From Pseudomonadota bacterium (GTDB taxonomy: Bacteria > Pseudomonadota > Gammaproteobacteria > Burkholderiales > Burkholderiaceae_C), in the NCBI GenBank assembly GCA_030271615.1, contig JARXKP010000008.1:1-32587 (forward strand): a stretch of 32,587 bases of DNA, read 5' to 3'. Shown here piece after piece: positions 8,162-18,610 of the stretch (position 1 is the stretch's first letter; each line of letters starts with the position of its first letter). The notes under the pieces are model-generated. The model did no database searches, was not told the DNA's origin, and saw only the letters and a program-made list of their open reading frames with translations. The position numbers and the translations under genes are program-made.

Positions 8162-9472
8162 ATGGCGTTGCTTCCTCCCGATCACCCGGACCGACAGGCG
8201 CTTGCCAGCGAGGCTCATGCGCGGCCGCCCGAGCCGCTGGATACGCCGTCTCGGGCGACGTATGTCGCGGTTCTGATCGACACCGACGCGCGTGCTCGTG
8301 AGTTGGAACACATTGCCTCACTTTGCGCGCCGAACGGCGTGGCACCGCCGGCGGAGGGTGCGACACACTTCATCGCGACCCTCGGGACGCTTCGCTTCAA
8401 ATGGGAGCGTCACGGTGAGTTCTCGGGCTACACCTTCTTCATCGGGGGCCGCAGCTCATCGCCGTTTGGTGAAACCGCCATCTCGCGGCTGCCTGCGGAT
8501 TGGCTCGCAGAAATTCCGGGTTCGACGCTGGTCGCGGCGCACGCCAAGCTGGTGCCAGCGGAAGACGACGAGCCCGACGCCACGGTGCTGGCCAATCTCT
8601 TTGACGGGAACATCGCCGTCGGCGCGCGCATTGGCGATGGGGCCGGCCTCGCGTTCACCGATTTTCGAGTCCATGGGGACGGCTTCGCGCGCTTCGTGGT
8701 TTTCAATCGCGATCTGACGCTGCGGCAGGCGGGTCGCACGTTGCAGCGGCTGTTCGAAATCGAGGCCTATCGCATGCTCGCGCTGCTGGCGCTGCCCATC
8801 GCGAGACGTCAGTTGCCGCGCATCGTCGAGATCGAAAGTTCATTGGCCGCGCTGACCGACAGCATCGCGAAGGACCAGGGCGGCAACGACGAATCGCTGC
8901 TGCACGAACTGACGCGGCTGGCGGCTGAGGTCGAAAGCGGGCTGGCGTCGAGCCAGTTTCGATTCGGTGCTTGCCGCGCGTACTCTGAACTGGTGACCAC
9001 GCGCGTCGGTGAGTTGCGTGAGCAACGCCTGACCGGCGTGCAGACCATCGAGGAGTTCATGGCGCGTCGCTTCACACCGGCGATGGCCACCTGCACCACA
9101 GTGTCGCAGCGCTTGCACAACCTGTCCGAGCGTGTCGCGCAGGCCAGTGCCTTGCTGTCGACGCGGGTCGACATCACGCGCGAGCGGCAGAACCAGGCGC
9201 TGCTGGCATCGATGGACCGCCGCGCGAAGCTGCAGTTGCGCCTGCAACAAACGGTGGAAGGCCTGTCCGTTGCGGCCATCGTCTATTACGTGGCGGGTCT
9301 GGTGGGCTACTTGTCGAAGGCACTGAAGGCGGGCGGACTGCACATCGAACCTGACCTCGTCGTCGGTATCGCAATTCCGCTGGTCGCGCTGGGGGTGCTA
9401 TCGACGATCCGTCGCGCGAAACATGGCATCTCCAAGGCCGAAGCAGGCCAGCCGTCGGCCCGCGAGCTGTGA
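8162..9472 (+). CDS. DUF3422 family membrane-anchored protein
   Basis: MALLPPDHPDRQALASEAHARPPEPLDTPSRATYVAVL...RFKWERHGEFSGYTFF...; C-terminal TM segments (SVAAIVYYVAGLVGYLSKAL, VGIAIPLVALGVLSTI). ORF-track extension to 7865 not credited. Confidence 0.85.
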   Translation: MALLPPDHPDRQALASEAHARPPEPLDTPSRATYVAVLIDTDARARELEHIASLCAPNGVAPPAEGATHFIATLGTLRFKWERHGEFSGYTFFIGGRSSSPFGETAISRLPADWLAEIPGSTLVAAHAKLVPAEDDEPDATVLANLFDGNIAVGARIGDGAGLAFTDFRVHGDGFARFVVFNRDLTLRQAGRTLQRLFEIEAYRMLALLALPIARRQLPRIVEIESSLAALTDSIAKDQGGNDESLLHELTRLAAEVESGLASSQFRFGACRAYSELVTTRVGELREQRLTGVQTIEEFMARRFTPAMATCTTVSQRLHNLSERVAQASALLSTRVDITRERQNQALLASMDRRAKLQLRLQQTVEGLSVAAIVYYVAGLVGYLSKALKAGGLHIEPDLVVGIAIPLVALGVLSTIRRAKHGISKAEAGQPSAREL

Positions 9473-9597
9473 TGGGGGTTGACTCGAACGCGGGCCCAAA
9501 GGCCCTGTGCCAACGTCACGGCCTTCAGGGACCAGGCAGTACCGTCGGCCCGAGCTCAGCGGGTGCCCTGCCCTGCATGCCGCAGTCGTCCGCTCGG

Positions 9598-10911
9598 TCA
9601 GGGCTGCATGGTGTCGATGACGATCTGCAGGCCTTCGGTTCCGGTCTTCACCGCCGTCAGCTGACCCGTCAGGTCACCGGGGCTAGGCATCGCATTGCCC
9701 GACTTCGAGACCCGTGCGCCGACCACGACCAACGGAAACTTCGACAACTTCATCTCTGGCGACATCGCCATCGCATCGTCGAGCGTGAAGGTGATCGGCA
9801 GATCGGCAACGGTACGCCGCAGGATCGCCAGCGGCATCCGCGGGCCTTCGGCGGCGCGCGCGAAGATGAAGACCGTATCGGTCGGTGCCACTTTCGATGC
9901 CAGCGAGGGCGACAAGGTCACCCGCCCTGCGACCCGCGCCGCAGCATCCGAGGCGGTTGCGCCAGCTCCGGTGGCCGCTGGCGGCGCGCCCGTGGCTGCC
10001 GCCACAGTTCCGGACTGCGCGGGCGTTGCCGTCCCGGCAGCGCCTTTCGCTTGCTCGATCCCCTGGTCGAGACTGCGGGCGAAGTCAGAGTCCGGTGGAG
10101 CCAGTTCACGCGCCTGCGTCCAGTAGCGGATGGCCAGCAGGTTGTCGCCGGCCTCGTAGGCCAGGCCACCGGCCAGTGCCAGCCCCTTCACGTTCTTCGG
10201 ATCGAGTTCCAGTGCCTTGGCGATCATCCGGGCAGGTTCTCCGGCCAACTTCTGTCCTTGCAGCATGGCCAGCACATCGGCGTGATCGATCAGCAACTGG
10301 GCGTCCTGCGGCGCCAGTGCGGTGGCCCGCGCGTAGGCCTTGTCGGCCTCGGCAAAGCGCTGCATCGCGGCGTAGGTGCGTGCCAGCAGCGTCCACCCCT
10401 GCACGTCGTCGGGCTTCGATTCCATGCGCTCGGCCAGCGTCTTGACAAGAGCCTCGATCTGCTCGTTCGTGACGTCACCCCCTTTCGCCAACGCGGCGGC
10501 GGAGGCGTCGATGGCCTGGGGTGAGCCCAGTCGGCCGTAGATCCCTGCGACAAACAACGGCACGATCAGCCCCAGCAGCAGCACGGTCTTCCACGGTCGT
10601 TCGGGCATCGCGATTGATGCACCGGATCCAATCGTCGCAGCGCCGATGCGGGCACCCTGGCCCTCGGTTTCGTCGAGCACGCGCCGCTCGATCTCTTCGC
10701 GACCCAGTCGGTGTTGCTCGGCATCCAGGGTGCCAGCCGCCAGCTCGGCATCGAGCTGGACCTTCTGGTCACGCAGGATCGCAATCGTCGACAGCCGCGC
10801 CGACGCAGCGTCGGGGGTCGCTGCGACGGGCCGCCTCTTGATCAGGGGGGGCAACACCAGAGTCAGCGCCAGCAGCGTCAGCGCCGCAGTCAGGATCCAG
10901 AAAATCGTCAT
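9598..10911 (-). CDS. ccmI: c-type cytochrome biogenesis protein CcmI
   Basis: MTIFWILTAALTLLALTLVLPPLIKRR N-terminus, TPR-like region, last gene of the ccm cluster; 4-bp overlap with ccmH. Confidence 0.9.
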   Translation of the reverse strand: MTIFWILTAALTLLALTLVLPPLIKRRPVAATPDAASARLSTIAILRDQKVQLDAELAAGTLDAEQHRLGREEIERRVLDETEGQGARIGAATIGSGASIAMPERPWKTVLLLGLIVPLFVAGIYGRLGSPQAIDASAAALAKGGDVTNEQIEALVKTLAERMESKPDDVQGWTLLARTYAAMQRFAEADKAYARATALAPQDAQLLIDHADVLAMLQGQKLAGEPARMIAKALELDPKNVKGLALAGGLAYEAGDNLLAIRYWTQARELAPPDSDFARSLDQGIEQAKGAAGTATPAQSGTVAAATGAPPAATGAGATASDAAARVAGRVTLSPSLASKVAPTDTVFIFARAAEGPRMPLAILRRTVADLPITFTLDDAMAMSPEMKLSKFPLVVVGARVSKSGNAMPSPGDLTGQLTAVKTGTEGLQIVIDTMQP

Positions 10912-11399
10912 GAGCCGGGGGAGCTTTCTTCGAGGAGCTGCCGCGCACGCGCGGCGTCGGTGGGGCTGAGCGGGACGGCAAGCTGCCGCTGACGGCCCCG
11001 GATGGCCCGTGCAAGTGCAAAGCCGGCGACCAGCAGCAGCGCGAACGGCCCCACCCACAGCAGCACGGTGGTGGCTTGAAGGGTCGGGCGGTACAGCACG
11101 AAATCGCCGTAGCGCTCGACCATGAAATCGAGGATCTGGCGTTCAGACTGCCCTTCGCTGAGCTTGATGCGGATCTGCTTGCGCAGGTCGACGGCCAGAT
11201 CGGCGTGCGAGGCCGCGATGGTCTCGTTCTGGCACACAAGGCAACGCAGCTCTTCGGCGACCGCCATCACGCGTGCTTCGAGAGCGGGATCGGCCGAGCT
11301 GTTGGCGGCTTCGTGAGGCGGTGGACTGGCCTCCGGCGCCGCACTGACGCTCCATGCGGCGCTGGCAAGCACCAGCGCGATCACCGAAGCGCGTCTCAT
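10908..11399 (-). CDS. ccmH: Cytochrome c maturation protein CcmH
   Basis: VAEELRCLVCQNETIAASHADLAVDLRKQIRIKLSEGQSERQILDFMVERYGDFVLYRP. Confidence 0.95.
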   Translation of the reverse strand: MRRASVIALVLASAAWSVSAAPEASPPPHEAANSSADPALEARVMAVAEELRCLVCQNETIAASHADLAVDLRKQIRIKLSEGQSERQILDFMVERYGDFVLYRPTLQATTVLLWVGPFALLLVAGFALARAIRGRQRQLAVPLSPTDAARARQLLEESSPGS

Positions 11400-11923
11400 G
11401 ATTTCTCCAGCTTCGCCACCAGCGGCAGTAGCGTGTCGCGCAGGGCTTCAGGTGTGACCGGTCCGATCTGCTTGTATCGAATGACGCCCTGCTTGTCGAT
11501 GACGAAGGTCTCGGGCACGCCGTAGACGCCGTAGTCGATGCCGACCAGCCCTTCGGTGTCTGACATCGACTTCACATACGGGTTGCCCAGCTTTTCCAGC
11601 CAGCCGAGCGCGTCTTCGCGCTTGTCCTTGTAGTTCAGCCCGTACATCTTGACCTGACCGATTTTCGACAATTCGACCAGCAGCGGATGCTCTTGCCGAC
11701 ACGCCACGCACCACGAGGCCCAGACGTTGAGCAACCAGACCTGACCGCGCAGGTCCTGAGCCGCCACACGCTGGTCGGGCGCATCGAGCTGCGGCAGGCT
11801 GAAGGCAGGCGCCGACTTGTCGATCAGTGGTGAAGGCACCTCACGCGGATCACGCTTCAAGCCCACCGCCAGAAAGCCCGCCAGCAGCACGAACACCAGC
11901 AACGGCAGCAGATAGCGCTTCAT
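11396..11923 (-). CDS. ccmG: Thiol:disulfide interchange protein CcmG/DsbE
   Basis: LRGQVWLLNVWASWCVACRQEHPLL, YGLNYKDKREDALGWL, YGVPETFVIDKQGVI. Confidence 0.95.
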   Translation of the reverse strand: MKRYLLPLLVFVLLAGFLAVGLKRDPREVPSPLIDKSAPAFSLPQLDAPDQRVAAQDLRGQVWLLNVWASWCVACRQEHPLLVELSKIGQVKMYGLNYKDKREDALGWLEKLGNPYVKSMSDTEGLVGIDYGVYGVPETFVIDKQGVIRYKQIGPVTPEALRDTLLPLVAKLEKS

Positions 11924-13956
11924 CGGGTGCGTGCCTTGCGAACGAGTGTGCCGATGATGGACATCGGCCGGGGCAACGGTGCGCCGGGTCCCGCCGAAGG
12001 ACCCACCGCCGCGACTTGCGACGTGCGCCGCACCCGGTAACGCCGGTCGAGCACGGCGAGGAAGCCGCCACCGGCCATCAGCAGACAGCCGAGCCAGATC
12101 AGGTTGACCAGCGGCTTGTGATGCACGCGCACGCTCCAGGCGGTGGGGCTGACCGGCTCGCCGAGCGCAACGTAAAGATCCCGCGCCAAGCTGCGGTCGA
12201 TCGCGACTTCGGTCATCGGGGAACGCGTCACGGTGTAGATGCGTCGTTCCGGCCACAAGGTGGTGACCGTCTGCCCGTCACGCGTGACGCCAATCGACGC
12301 CTGCGCAGCAACGTAGTTGGGTCCCTTGATCTCGCGCACGCCCTGCATCGTGAAGGTGTAGCCGCCGGCAGTCGCGGTCTCGCCGACCTGCATGCGCACA
12401 TCGCTCTCGCTCTGGTAGCCGCTGACCACGGTGACCCCGACGATGAACACCGACACGCCGAGGTGCGCGAGCAGCATGCCGTAGTAGCTGCCCGACTGGG
12501 CCAGGAAGCGTCCCCCGAGGTAATCCGCCTTGGATTCACGCAGGCGGGTCACCAGATTCAGCAGGGTCGTGCTGGCGATCCACGCCGCCAGCAGCAGGCC
12601 GAATCCGATCATCGGCGTCCAGTGACCAAGTGCGAATGGCGCGATCACCGCCGACGCAGCGCTGACCCCGAACGCCCAGCGCAGCCGCCGCGCCAGGTCG
12701 ATCACACCGGCCTGCCGCCAGCGTGCCATCGGACCGACGCCCATCAGGAACAGCGCGGGTGCCATCAGCGGCACAAACACCGAGACGAAGTACGGTGGGC
12801 CGACCGAAATCTTGCCCATGTTCAGCGCGTCGAGCACCAGCGGGTACAGCGTGCCCAGCAGCACCGCCGCGGCGGCGACCACGAGCAGCACGTTGTTGGC
12901 GAGCAGCATCGATTCACGCGACACCAGATCGAAGCTGCCACCCAGGCCAACCTTCGGTGCACGCCACGCGAACAGCAGCAGCGAGCCGCCGATCACGACG
13001 ACGAGGAACGACAGGATGAAGATGCCGCGTGCCGGATCGGAAGCGAAGGCGTGCACCGAACTCAGCACGCCCGAGCGGACGATGAAGGTACCGAGCAACG
13101 AGAGCGAAAACGCCAGGATGGCGAGCAGCGCCGTCCACATCTTGAAGCCACCGCGCTTTTCGGTGACGGCCAGCGAATGCATCAGCGCCGTGCCGACCAG
13201 CCAGGGCATGAAGGAGGCGTTCTCGACCGGGTCCCAGAACCACCAGCCACCCCAGCCCAGTTCGTAATAGGCCCAGAAGCTGCCGAGCGCGATGCCGCAG
13301 GTCAGGAAGCACCAAGCCACCGTGGTCCACGGCCGCGACCAGCGCGCCCACGACGCATCGAGCCGGCCCGACAGCAGCGCGGCGATCGAGAACGCGAACG
13401 CCACCACGAAGCCGACATAGCCCATGTAGAGCATCGGCGGGTGGATCACCATGCCCGGGTCCTGCAGCAGCGGGTTCAGATCGCGGCCATCGGGGGCGGC
13501 CGGCAACAGCCGCTCGAACGGGTTGGAGGTGAACAGCGTGAATAGCATGAAGCCGCAACTCACCAGGCCCATCACGCCCAGCACGCGAGCGACGGTCACG
13601 TCGTCAAGGCGCTTCGAAAAAATCGACACCGCCAGCGTCCATCCCGACAGGATCAGGGACCACAGCAGGATCGAGCCTTCGTGGTTGCCCCACACCGCCG
13701 TGATGCGATAGATCAACGGAAGCGACGAGTTGGAATGTTCGGCGGCCAGCAGCACCGAGAAATCGTTGGTGACGAAGGCATAGGTCAGGCAACCGTAGGC
13801 GATCACGACAAAGATGAACTGCCCGCGAGCCGAGGGCCGGGACAGCGACATCCACGCCGCGTTGCCAGTCTGTGCGCCGATCAGCGGCAGCACGCTTTGA
13901 GCGAGCGCCATCGAGAGCGCCAGGATCAGGGCCACGTGTCCCAGTTCAGGAATCAT
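11920..13956 (-). CDS. ccmF: Heme lyase CcmF
   Basis: [45 protein letters not shown], multiple TM helices. Confidence 0.96.
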   Translation of the reverse strand: MIPELGHVALILALSMALAQSVLPLIGAQTGNAAWMSLSRPSARGQFIFVVIAYGCLTYAFVTNDFSVLLAAEHSNSSLPLIYRITAVWGNHEGSILLWSLILSGWTLAVSIFSKRLDDVTVARVLGVMGLVSCGFMLFTLFTSNPFERLLPAAPDGRDLNPLLQDPGMVIHPPMLYMGYVGFVVAFAFSIAALLSGRLDASWARWSRPWTTVAWCFLTCGIALGSFWAYYELGWGGWWFWDPVENASFMPWLVGTALMHSLAVTEKRGGFKMWTALLAILAFSLSLLGTFIVRSGVLSSVHAFASDPARGIFILSFLVVVIGGSLLLFAWRAPKVGLGGSFDLVSRESMLLANNVLLVVAAAAVLLGTLYPLVLDALNMGKISVGPPYFVSVFVPLMAPALFLMGVGPMARWRQAGVIDLARRLRWAFGVSAASAVIAPFALGHWTPMIGFGLLLAAWIASTTLLNLVTRLRESKADYLGGRFLAQSGSYYGMLLAHLGVSVFIVGVTVVSGYQSESDVRMQVGETATAGGYTFTMQGVREIKGPNYVAAQASIGVTRDGQTVTTLWPERRIYTVTRSPMTEVAIDRSLARDLYVALGEPVSPTAWSVRVHHKPLVNLIWLGCLLMAGGGFLAVLDRRYRVRRTSQVAAVGPSAGPGAPLPRPMSIIGTLVRKARTR

Positions 13957-14441
13957 GGCTGGGCTCCCGGGTTCTTCGAGTCGGACGAAAGGGTCATGGC
14001 GCCCGCGGGCAGGTCGCCCTTGCGCGCCTTGGCCAGCGCGGCGGCGGCCTCGGGCGGCATGTAGTTCTCGTCGTGCTTGGCGAGCACCTGTTCGGCGTGG
14101 AACACGCCGTCCGGGCCCAGCTTGCCCTGCGCGACCACGCCCTTGCCTTCGCGGAACAGGTCGGGCAGCAAGCCGGTGTAAGTGACGGGAATCCGTTGCG
14201 CCAGATCGGTCACGACGAAGCTGACCTGCAGGGTCTTCGAATCGCGCTGGATACTGCCCTGCTCGACCAGCCCACCGACGCGGAAGCTGCGTTCACGCGG
14301 CGCTTCATGGGCCACGACCTGCGACGGGCTGAAGAAGAACACCATGTTGCTGCGGAAGGCGTTGAGTACCAGCGCACTCGCGATGCCCAGCACCGCCAGC
14401 CCGATCACGATGGCCAAGCCACGCTTGGTTCTGGGTTTCAT
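13953..14441 (-). CDS. ccmE: Heme chaperone CcmE
   Basis: [19 protein letters not shown]..., [15 protein letters not shown], heme-binding HDENYMPPE (HxxNY). Confidence 0.95.
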   Translation of the reverse strand: MKPRTKRGLAIVIGLAVLGIASALVLNAFRSNMVFFFSPSQVVAHEAPRERSFRVGGLVEQGSIQRDSKTLQVSFVVTDLAQRIPVTYTGLLPDLFREGKGVVAQGKLGPDGVFHAEQVLAKHDENYMPPEAAAALAKARKGDLPAGAMTLSSDSKNPGAQP

Positions 14442-14620
14442 GAAGTCTCTCCAAGGTCTGCACTGTCGGCATCGTGCTCGCGCCGGCTTAAGGCTCGGCG
14501 ACGGGCTGCGACGGCCCAAATCTCGCCGACGATCACGAGCGCCGTCACGCCAAACGATCCCCACACGTAGAGGCCGTAGCCGCCCATGGCCACGAAATCC
14601 GCCCAGCTGTTCCAGATCAT
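14438..14620 (-). CDS. ccmD: Heme exporter protein CcmD
   Basis: 60 aa, [26 protein letters not shown]; position between ccmE and ccmC. Confidence 0.9.
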   Translation of the reverse strand: MIWNSWADFVAMGGYGLYVWGSFGVTALVIVGEIWAVAARRRALSRREHDADSADLGETS

Positions 14621-14666
14621 CCGCGGTCCTCAGGACGCCGACGGTTCCATGGAGTCGATCGGCCGC

Positions 14667-15413
14667 TCATGCGTTCCCCAGTTCGGCATGCACCCAATGC
14701 GTTTGTTGCTCACGCTCGAGAATGATCACGCGCAAGCGGGCCAGCGAGATGGCGATGGCGTACGCCCAGAACGCCAGCGCCATCACCAGCATGCCGGCCA
14801 ACATCGGCGCTGCCATGCTCGATCCCTGGGTGAAGGTCACCGACGAGCCCTGGTGCAGGGTGTTCCACCATTTCACCGAGAAATAGATGATCGGCACGTT
14901 GACGGCGCCGACCAGTGCCAGCAGCGCCGCAGCCCGGTCTGCGCGGCGTGGGTCGTCGATGGCCGCGTGCAGCGACATGAAGCCGATGTACAGGAACAGC
15001 AGCACCAGCTCCGACGTGAGCCGGGCATCCCACACCCACCAGGCGCCCCAGGTCGGCCGGCCCCAGAAGGCGCCGGTCCACAGCGCGATGAAGGTCATCA
15101 ACGCACCTGAAGGAGCCAGCGCAGTGGCCAGCATCGCGGCCAGTCGGGCATTGAAGATCAGCCCGATCGCCGCCCAGAACGCCAGGGCCAGGTAGATCAC
15201 CATCGACATCCAGGCGGCCGGCACATGGATGAAGATGATGCGATAGGCGTCGCCTTGCTGGGCATCGGTGGGCGCGAGCAACAGGCCGATGACGAGCCCG
15301 GCCACGAGCAGCAACGCGGCCAATGCGCTCAACCAGGGAACGGCCTTGCCCGCCAGCCCATAGAAGCGCTGCGGCGCGGCGTATTTGAACCAGTTGATTT
15401 CAGCGAACTGCAC
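14667..15413 (-). CDS. ccmC: Heme transporter CcmC
   Basis: IIFIHVPAAWMSMVIY, GRPTWGAWWVWDARLTSELVLLFLYIG, KWWNTLHQGSSV. GTG start at 15413. Confidence 0.94.
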   Translation of the reverse strand: MQFAEINWFKYAAPQRFYGLAGKAVPWLSALAALLLVAGLVIGLLLAPTDAQQGDAYRIIFIHVPAAWMSMVIYLALAFWAAIGLIFNARLAAMLATALAPSGALMTFIALWTGAFWGRPTWGAWWVWDARLTSELVLLFLYIGFMSLHAAIDDPRRADRAAALLALVGAVNVPIIYFSVKWWNTLHQGSSVTFTQGSSMAAPMLAGMLVMALAFWAYAIAISLARLRVIILEREQQTHWVHAELGNA

Positions 15414-15424
15414 GACTTCGGACT

Positions 15425-15465
15425 CCGGCTGTCACCTGTTGGAAGCAAATCGGTGACAGACCGGA
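15425..15465 (-). promoter_or_regulatory. Candidate structured leader upstream of ccmC
   Basis: Minus-strand RNA: CCGG-U-CUGUCACC...GGUGACAG-CCGG (12 bp with one bulge), 11 nt before the ccmC GTG. A competing pairing UGU(C)UGGAAG / CUUCCAACA overlaps it. Confidence 0.5.
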
Positions 15466-15496
15466 CTTCCAGACAACCTTGGATTGTGCAACGCGC

Positions 15497-16246
15497 TCAT
15501 TCGAGTGCGATCCTCAGGGCTGCGGCCGCAGCGAGCGGCGCCAGGAACAACGCCAGCACCAGCATCGCGCCCAGCAGCGAGTAATGCGCACCCACAGCGA
15601 GCCCTGCCGCCGCCGCGTCGACGGCTCCGGCGCCGAAGATCAGCACCGGCACGCACAGTGGCAGCACCAGCAGCGACAACAACACCCCTGCGCCGCGCAC
15701 ACCCACGGTCAGCGCGGCGCCGATGCCACCGATCAGGCTGAGCAGCGGCGTGCCGAGCAACAGCGACAGCGTCAGCACGCCGATCGACTGCCCCGGCAGG
15801 TCGAACTGCAGCGCCAGCAGCGGCGCGACGAGCGTCAGCGCGAGGCCCGAACACAGCCAGTGCGCCGCCATCTTGCTCAGCACGATCAGCGGCAGCGGAC
15901 ACACCGACAGCAGCAGTTGCTCGAGGGTGCCGTCCTGGTGGTCGTCGGCGAACAGGCGGCCCAGCGACAGCATCGACGCGAGCAGCGCAGACACCCACAC
16001 CACCCCGGGCGCCATCGTGCGCAGCAGCTGTGGTTCGGGGCCGACGCCCAGCGGAAACAGGCTGGCGACGATCACGAAGAAGAACAACGCTGCGGCGGTG
16101 TCGGCCCGGCGGCGCATCGCGAGTCGCAGATCGCGCAGGAAGACACCGCGCATCGCATCCAGCGCGGAGGACCGGACGGTGATCCCGGTGACGTTCACTT
16201 CGCGAGCGGCTTCTGCGGAAGCCACGGGCCGTGTGGTGCGGCTCAC
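15497..16246 (-). CDS. ccmB: Heme exporter protein CcmB
   Basis: FLRDLRLAMRRRADTAAALFFFVIVASLFPLGVGPEPQLLRTMAPGVVWVSALLASMLSLGRLFADDHQDGTLEQLLLS. GTG 16246 or downstream ATG 16153 are possible starts. Confidence 0.93.
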   Translation of the reverse strand: MSRTTRPVASAEAAREVNVTGITVRSSALDAMRGVFLRDLRLAMRRRADTAAALFFFVIVASLFPLGVGPEPQLLRTMAPGVVWVSALLASMLSLGRLFADDHQDGTLEQLLLSVCPLPLIVLSKMAAHWLCSGLALTLVAPLLALQFDLPGQSIGVLTLSLLLGTPLLSLIGGIGAALTVGVRGAGVLLSLLVLPLCVPVLIFGAGAVDAAAAGLAVGAHYSLLGAMLVLALFLAPLAAAAALRIALE

Positions 16247-16923
16247 AGCGTCAGCGTCACTTGAGACAGCGAAGGATCGATCGCCACCGGCTGGTGGCTG
16301 GTCAGCACGACGATGCCGCCCGCGCGCAATTGCGCCGTCACGACCGTCAGCAGCCAATCGGTGGCCGCGGTGTCGAGGGCGTTGAAAGGCTCGTCGAGCA
16401 CCCAAAGCGGCGCGGAAGGCAACAACACCAGCCGCGCCAACGCCACCCGACGACGCTGCCCTTGCGACAGGCTGCGTGCACTCAGGTGTTCGCGCTGCCG
16501 CAGGCCGGCCGCGGCCAGTGCCGACATCACCTGCGCAGCGGTGGGGCGTTGACCTCCGAGCAGGCTGGCCGTCGACAGGTTCTCGCACGCCGACAGATCA
16601 TCTTTCAACGCGGCAGCGTGGCCCAGATAGATCAGTTCCCGATGGAAGCCGTCGCGGTCCGCGGTGACCGGGCGACCGCGCCAGCGCACCTCACCCCGGT
16701 CGGGCAACGAAAGGCCGCACAGCGTGCGCAGCAGGCTGGTCTTGCCCGCGCCGTTCGCGCCCTGGACACGCAGCAGTTGCCCGGCACGCACCACTGAATC
16801 GACCCCAGCAAACAGCCGGCGCGTGCCTCGAACGCAGGACACATCGATCAATTCGAGCGAGGCCGACCCGGGGTCGAGCGGTGCAGGGATGGGTACATCC
16901 GTCGGGCCAGGGGCAGACTTCAA
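16243..16923 (-). CDS. ccmA: Heme exporter ATP-binding protein CcmA
   Basis: Walker A GANGAGKTSLLRTLCGL, signature LSQGQRRRVALARL, Walker B LWVLDEPFNALD. Confidence 0.95.
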   Translation of the reverse strand: MKSAPGPTDVPIPAPLDPGSASLELIDVSCVRGTRRLFAGVDSVVRAGQLLRVQGANGAGKTSLLRTLCGLSLPDRGEVRWRGRPVTADRDGFHRELIYLGHAAALKDDLSACENLSTASLLGGQRPTAAQVMSALAAAGLRQREHLSARSLSQGQRRRVALARLVLLPSAPLWVLDEPFNALDTAATDWLLTVVTAQLRAGGIVVLTSHQPVAIDPSLSQVTLTL

Positions 16924-17063
16924 GGCAGGGTGTGAGCGCAGTGATGTGGGAGTGGGCGAACGCAGAACCAGCGTGCGGCGTCGGAGGCCAACCGCGGATT
17001 ATCCCGACGCAGATACAGTCCGGTCAAATGCAGGTGGTCGACGTCTGCATGCACGAAACATTC

Positions 17064-18587
17064 ATGTCCGCATCCATTCAATCCCTGCTCGCCTGTGGCG
17101 CAGACAGCAACCTGGCCCTCTCTGCGCCCGCGCGAGCACCGTTGACCTATACCGGGTTGCGCACACTTGTCGTCGACACGCTGACCCGCTTGAATGCACT
17201 GGGAATCGGCCGCAACGACCGCGTGGCCATCGTGCTCGACAACGGGCCCGAGATGGCGGCCTGCTACATCGCCTGCGCGTCGGGCACGACCAGCGCCCCG
17301 CTGAATCCGGCCTATCGCGCCGAGGAGTTCGAGTTCTATTTGTCCGACCTGCATGCCCGGGCCCTGATCGTGAGGCGCCGCAGCACTTCGCCCGCCATTG
17401 ATGTGGCCGTCAAATTGGGCGTTCAGATATTCGATCTCGTTGTTGCGGAGGGGGCGCCGGCTGGTCAGTTCACGCTTGAACCGCGCGAGGAATCCACCAG
17501 CCCGCCTTCCATGCGAGGCGGATTTTCGGTTGCGTCCGACATCGGCATGGTGCTGCACACGTCGGGCACGACCTCGCGGCCGAAGATCGTGCCGCTGTCG
17601 GTCGGCAACCTGTGCGCATCCGCCGGGCACATTCGCGACACGCTGCAGTTCCAGCCAAACGACATCGGGCTGAACATCATGCCGCTGTTCCACATCCACG
17701 GGCTGATCGCGGGCGTGCTGGCGCCGCTGTCGGCCGGATCGCAGGTGTTCTGCACGCCGGGCTTCAACGCGTTGAAATTCTTCGGCTGGATGGACGAAGC
17801 GCACCCCAGCTGGTACACCGCTGTGCCGACCATGCATCAGGCCATCGCAGCGAGGGCGAAAGCTCATCTCGATGTCATTCGGCGCCATCCGCTGCGCTTC
17901 CTGCGCTCGTCGTCGTCGTCGATGCCGCCCCAGGTCATCAAGGAACTCGAATCCCTCTTCGGCTCGCCACTGATCGAGGCCTACGGCATGACCGAGGCGA
18001 CGCATCAGATGGCATCGAACCCCTTGCCTCCACGAACACGCAAGCCGGGGACGGTGGGTTTGTCGGCGGGCCCCGAGATTTCGATCATGGATGAAGCCGG
18101 AGCGCTGGTCGGCGTCGGCGAAGTCGGTGAGATCGTGATTCGCGGGCCGAACGTCACCGCGGGTTACGAGAACAACCCGGACGCCAATGCCGAAGGATTT
18201 GCCGACGGCTGGTTCCGCACCGGCGACCAGGGCATGAAGGATGCCGACGGCTACCTCAGCATCACCGGCCGCCTGAAGGAAATCATCAACCGTGGCGGAG
18301 AAAAGATCAGCCCGCGCGAGGTCGACGAGATCCTGATGGATCACCCGGCGGTGGCACAGGTCGTGTGTTTCGGCATGCCGCATCCGCTGCTCGGTGAGGA
18401 GGTCGCTGCCGTTGTCGTACTGAGGGAAGGTGTTGCCGCCACGGAACGCGAGATTCAGGCGTTCGTGACCCAGCGCGCCGCCGGGTTCAAGGTCCCCAGG
18501 AAAATCCTCTTCATGGACGAGATCCCGAAGGGCGCCACCGGCAAGCTGCAGCGCATCGGCCTGGCGCGCAAGCTCGGCCTCGGCTGA
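17064..18587 (+). CDS. Acyl-CoA synthetase of the oxalyl-CoA synthetase (AAE3/Pcs60-like) type
   Basis: VLHTSGTTSRPKIVPLS, NIMPLFHIHGLIAGVLAPLSAG, WYTAVPTMHQAI, EAYGMTEATHQMASNPLPP, GRLKEIINRGGEKISPREVDEIL. Confidence 0.88.
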   Translation: MSASIQSLLACGADSNLALSAPARAPLTYTGLRTLVVDTLTRLNALGIGRNDRVAIVLDNGPEMAACYIACASGTTSAPLNPAYRAEEFEFYLSDLHARALIVRRRSTSPAIDVAVKLGVQIFDLVVAEGAPAGQFTLEPREESTSPPSMRGGFSVASDIGMVLHTSGTTSRPKIVPLSVGNLCASAGHIRDTLQFQPNDIGLNIMPLFHIHGLIAGVLAPLSAGSQVFCTPGFNALKFFGWMDEAHPSWYTAVPTMHQAIAARAKAHLDVIRRHPLRFLRSSSSSMPPQVIKELESLFGSPLIEAYGMTEATHQMASNPLPPRTRKPGTVGLSAGPEISIMDEAGALVGVGEVGEIVIRGPNVTAGYENNPDANAEGFADGWFRTGDQGMKDADGYLSITGRLKEIINRGGEKISPREVDEILMDHPAVAQVVCFGMPHPLLGEEVAAVVVLREGVAATEREIQAFVTQRAAGFKVPRKILFMDEIPKGATGKLQRIGLARKLGLG

Positions 18588-18610
18588 GCGCGAAGCAACC
18601 GCCGACCCCT

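Noticed and set aside
9492-9505. GGGCC-CAAA-GGCCC hairpin after DUF3422 as a terminator
   Set aside because: Short stem and no T-run; not convincing.
11827-13545. 572-aa plus-strand ORF
   Set aside because: Antisense shadow of ccmF in GC-rich DNA; composition rich in R/H/Q/D, no recognisable domain.
16920-18383. 487-aa minus-strand ORF
   Set aside because: Antisense to the clearly identified acyl-CoA ligase; His/Arg-rich low-plausibility composition.
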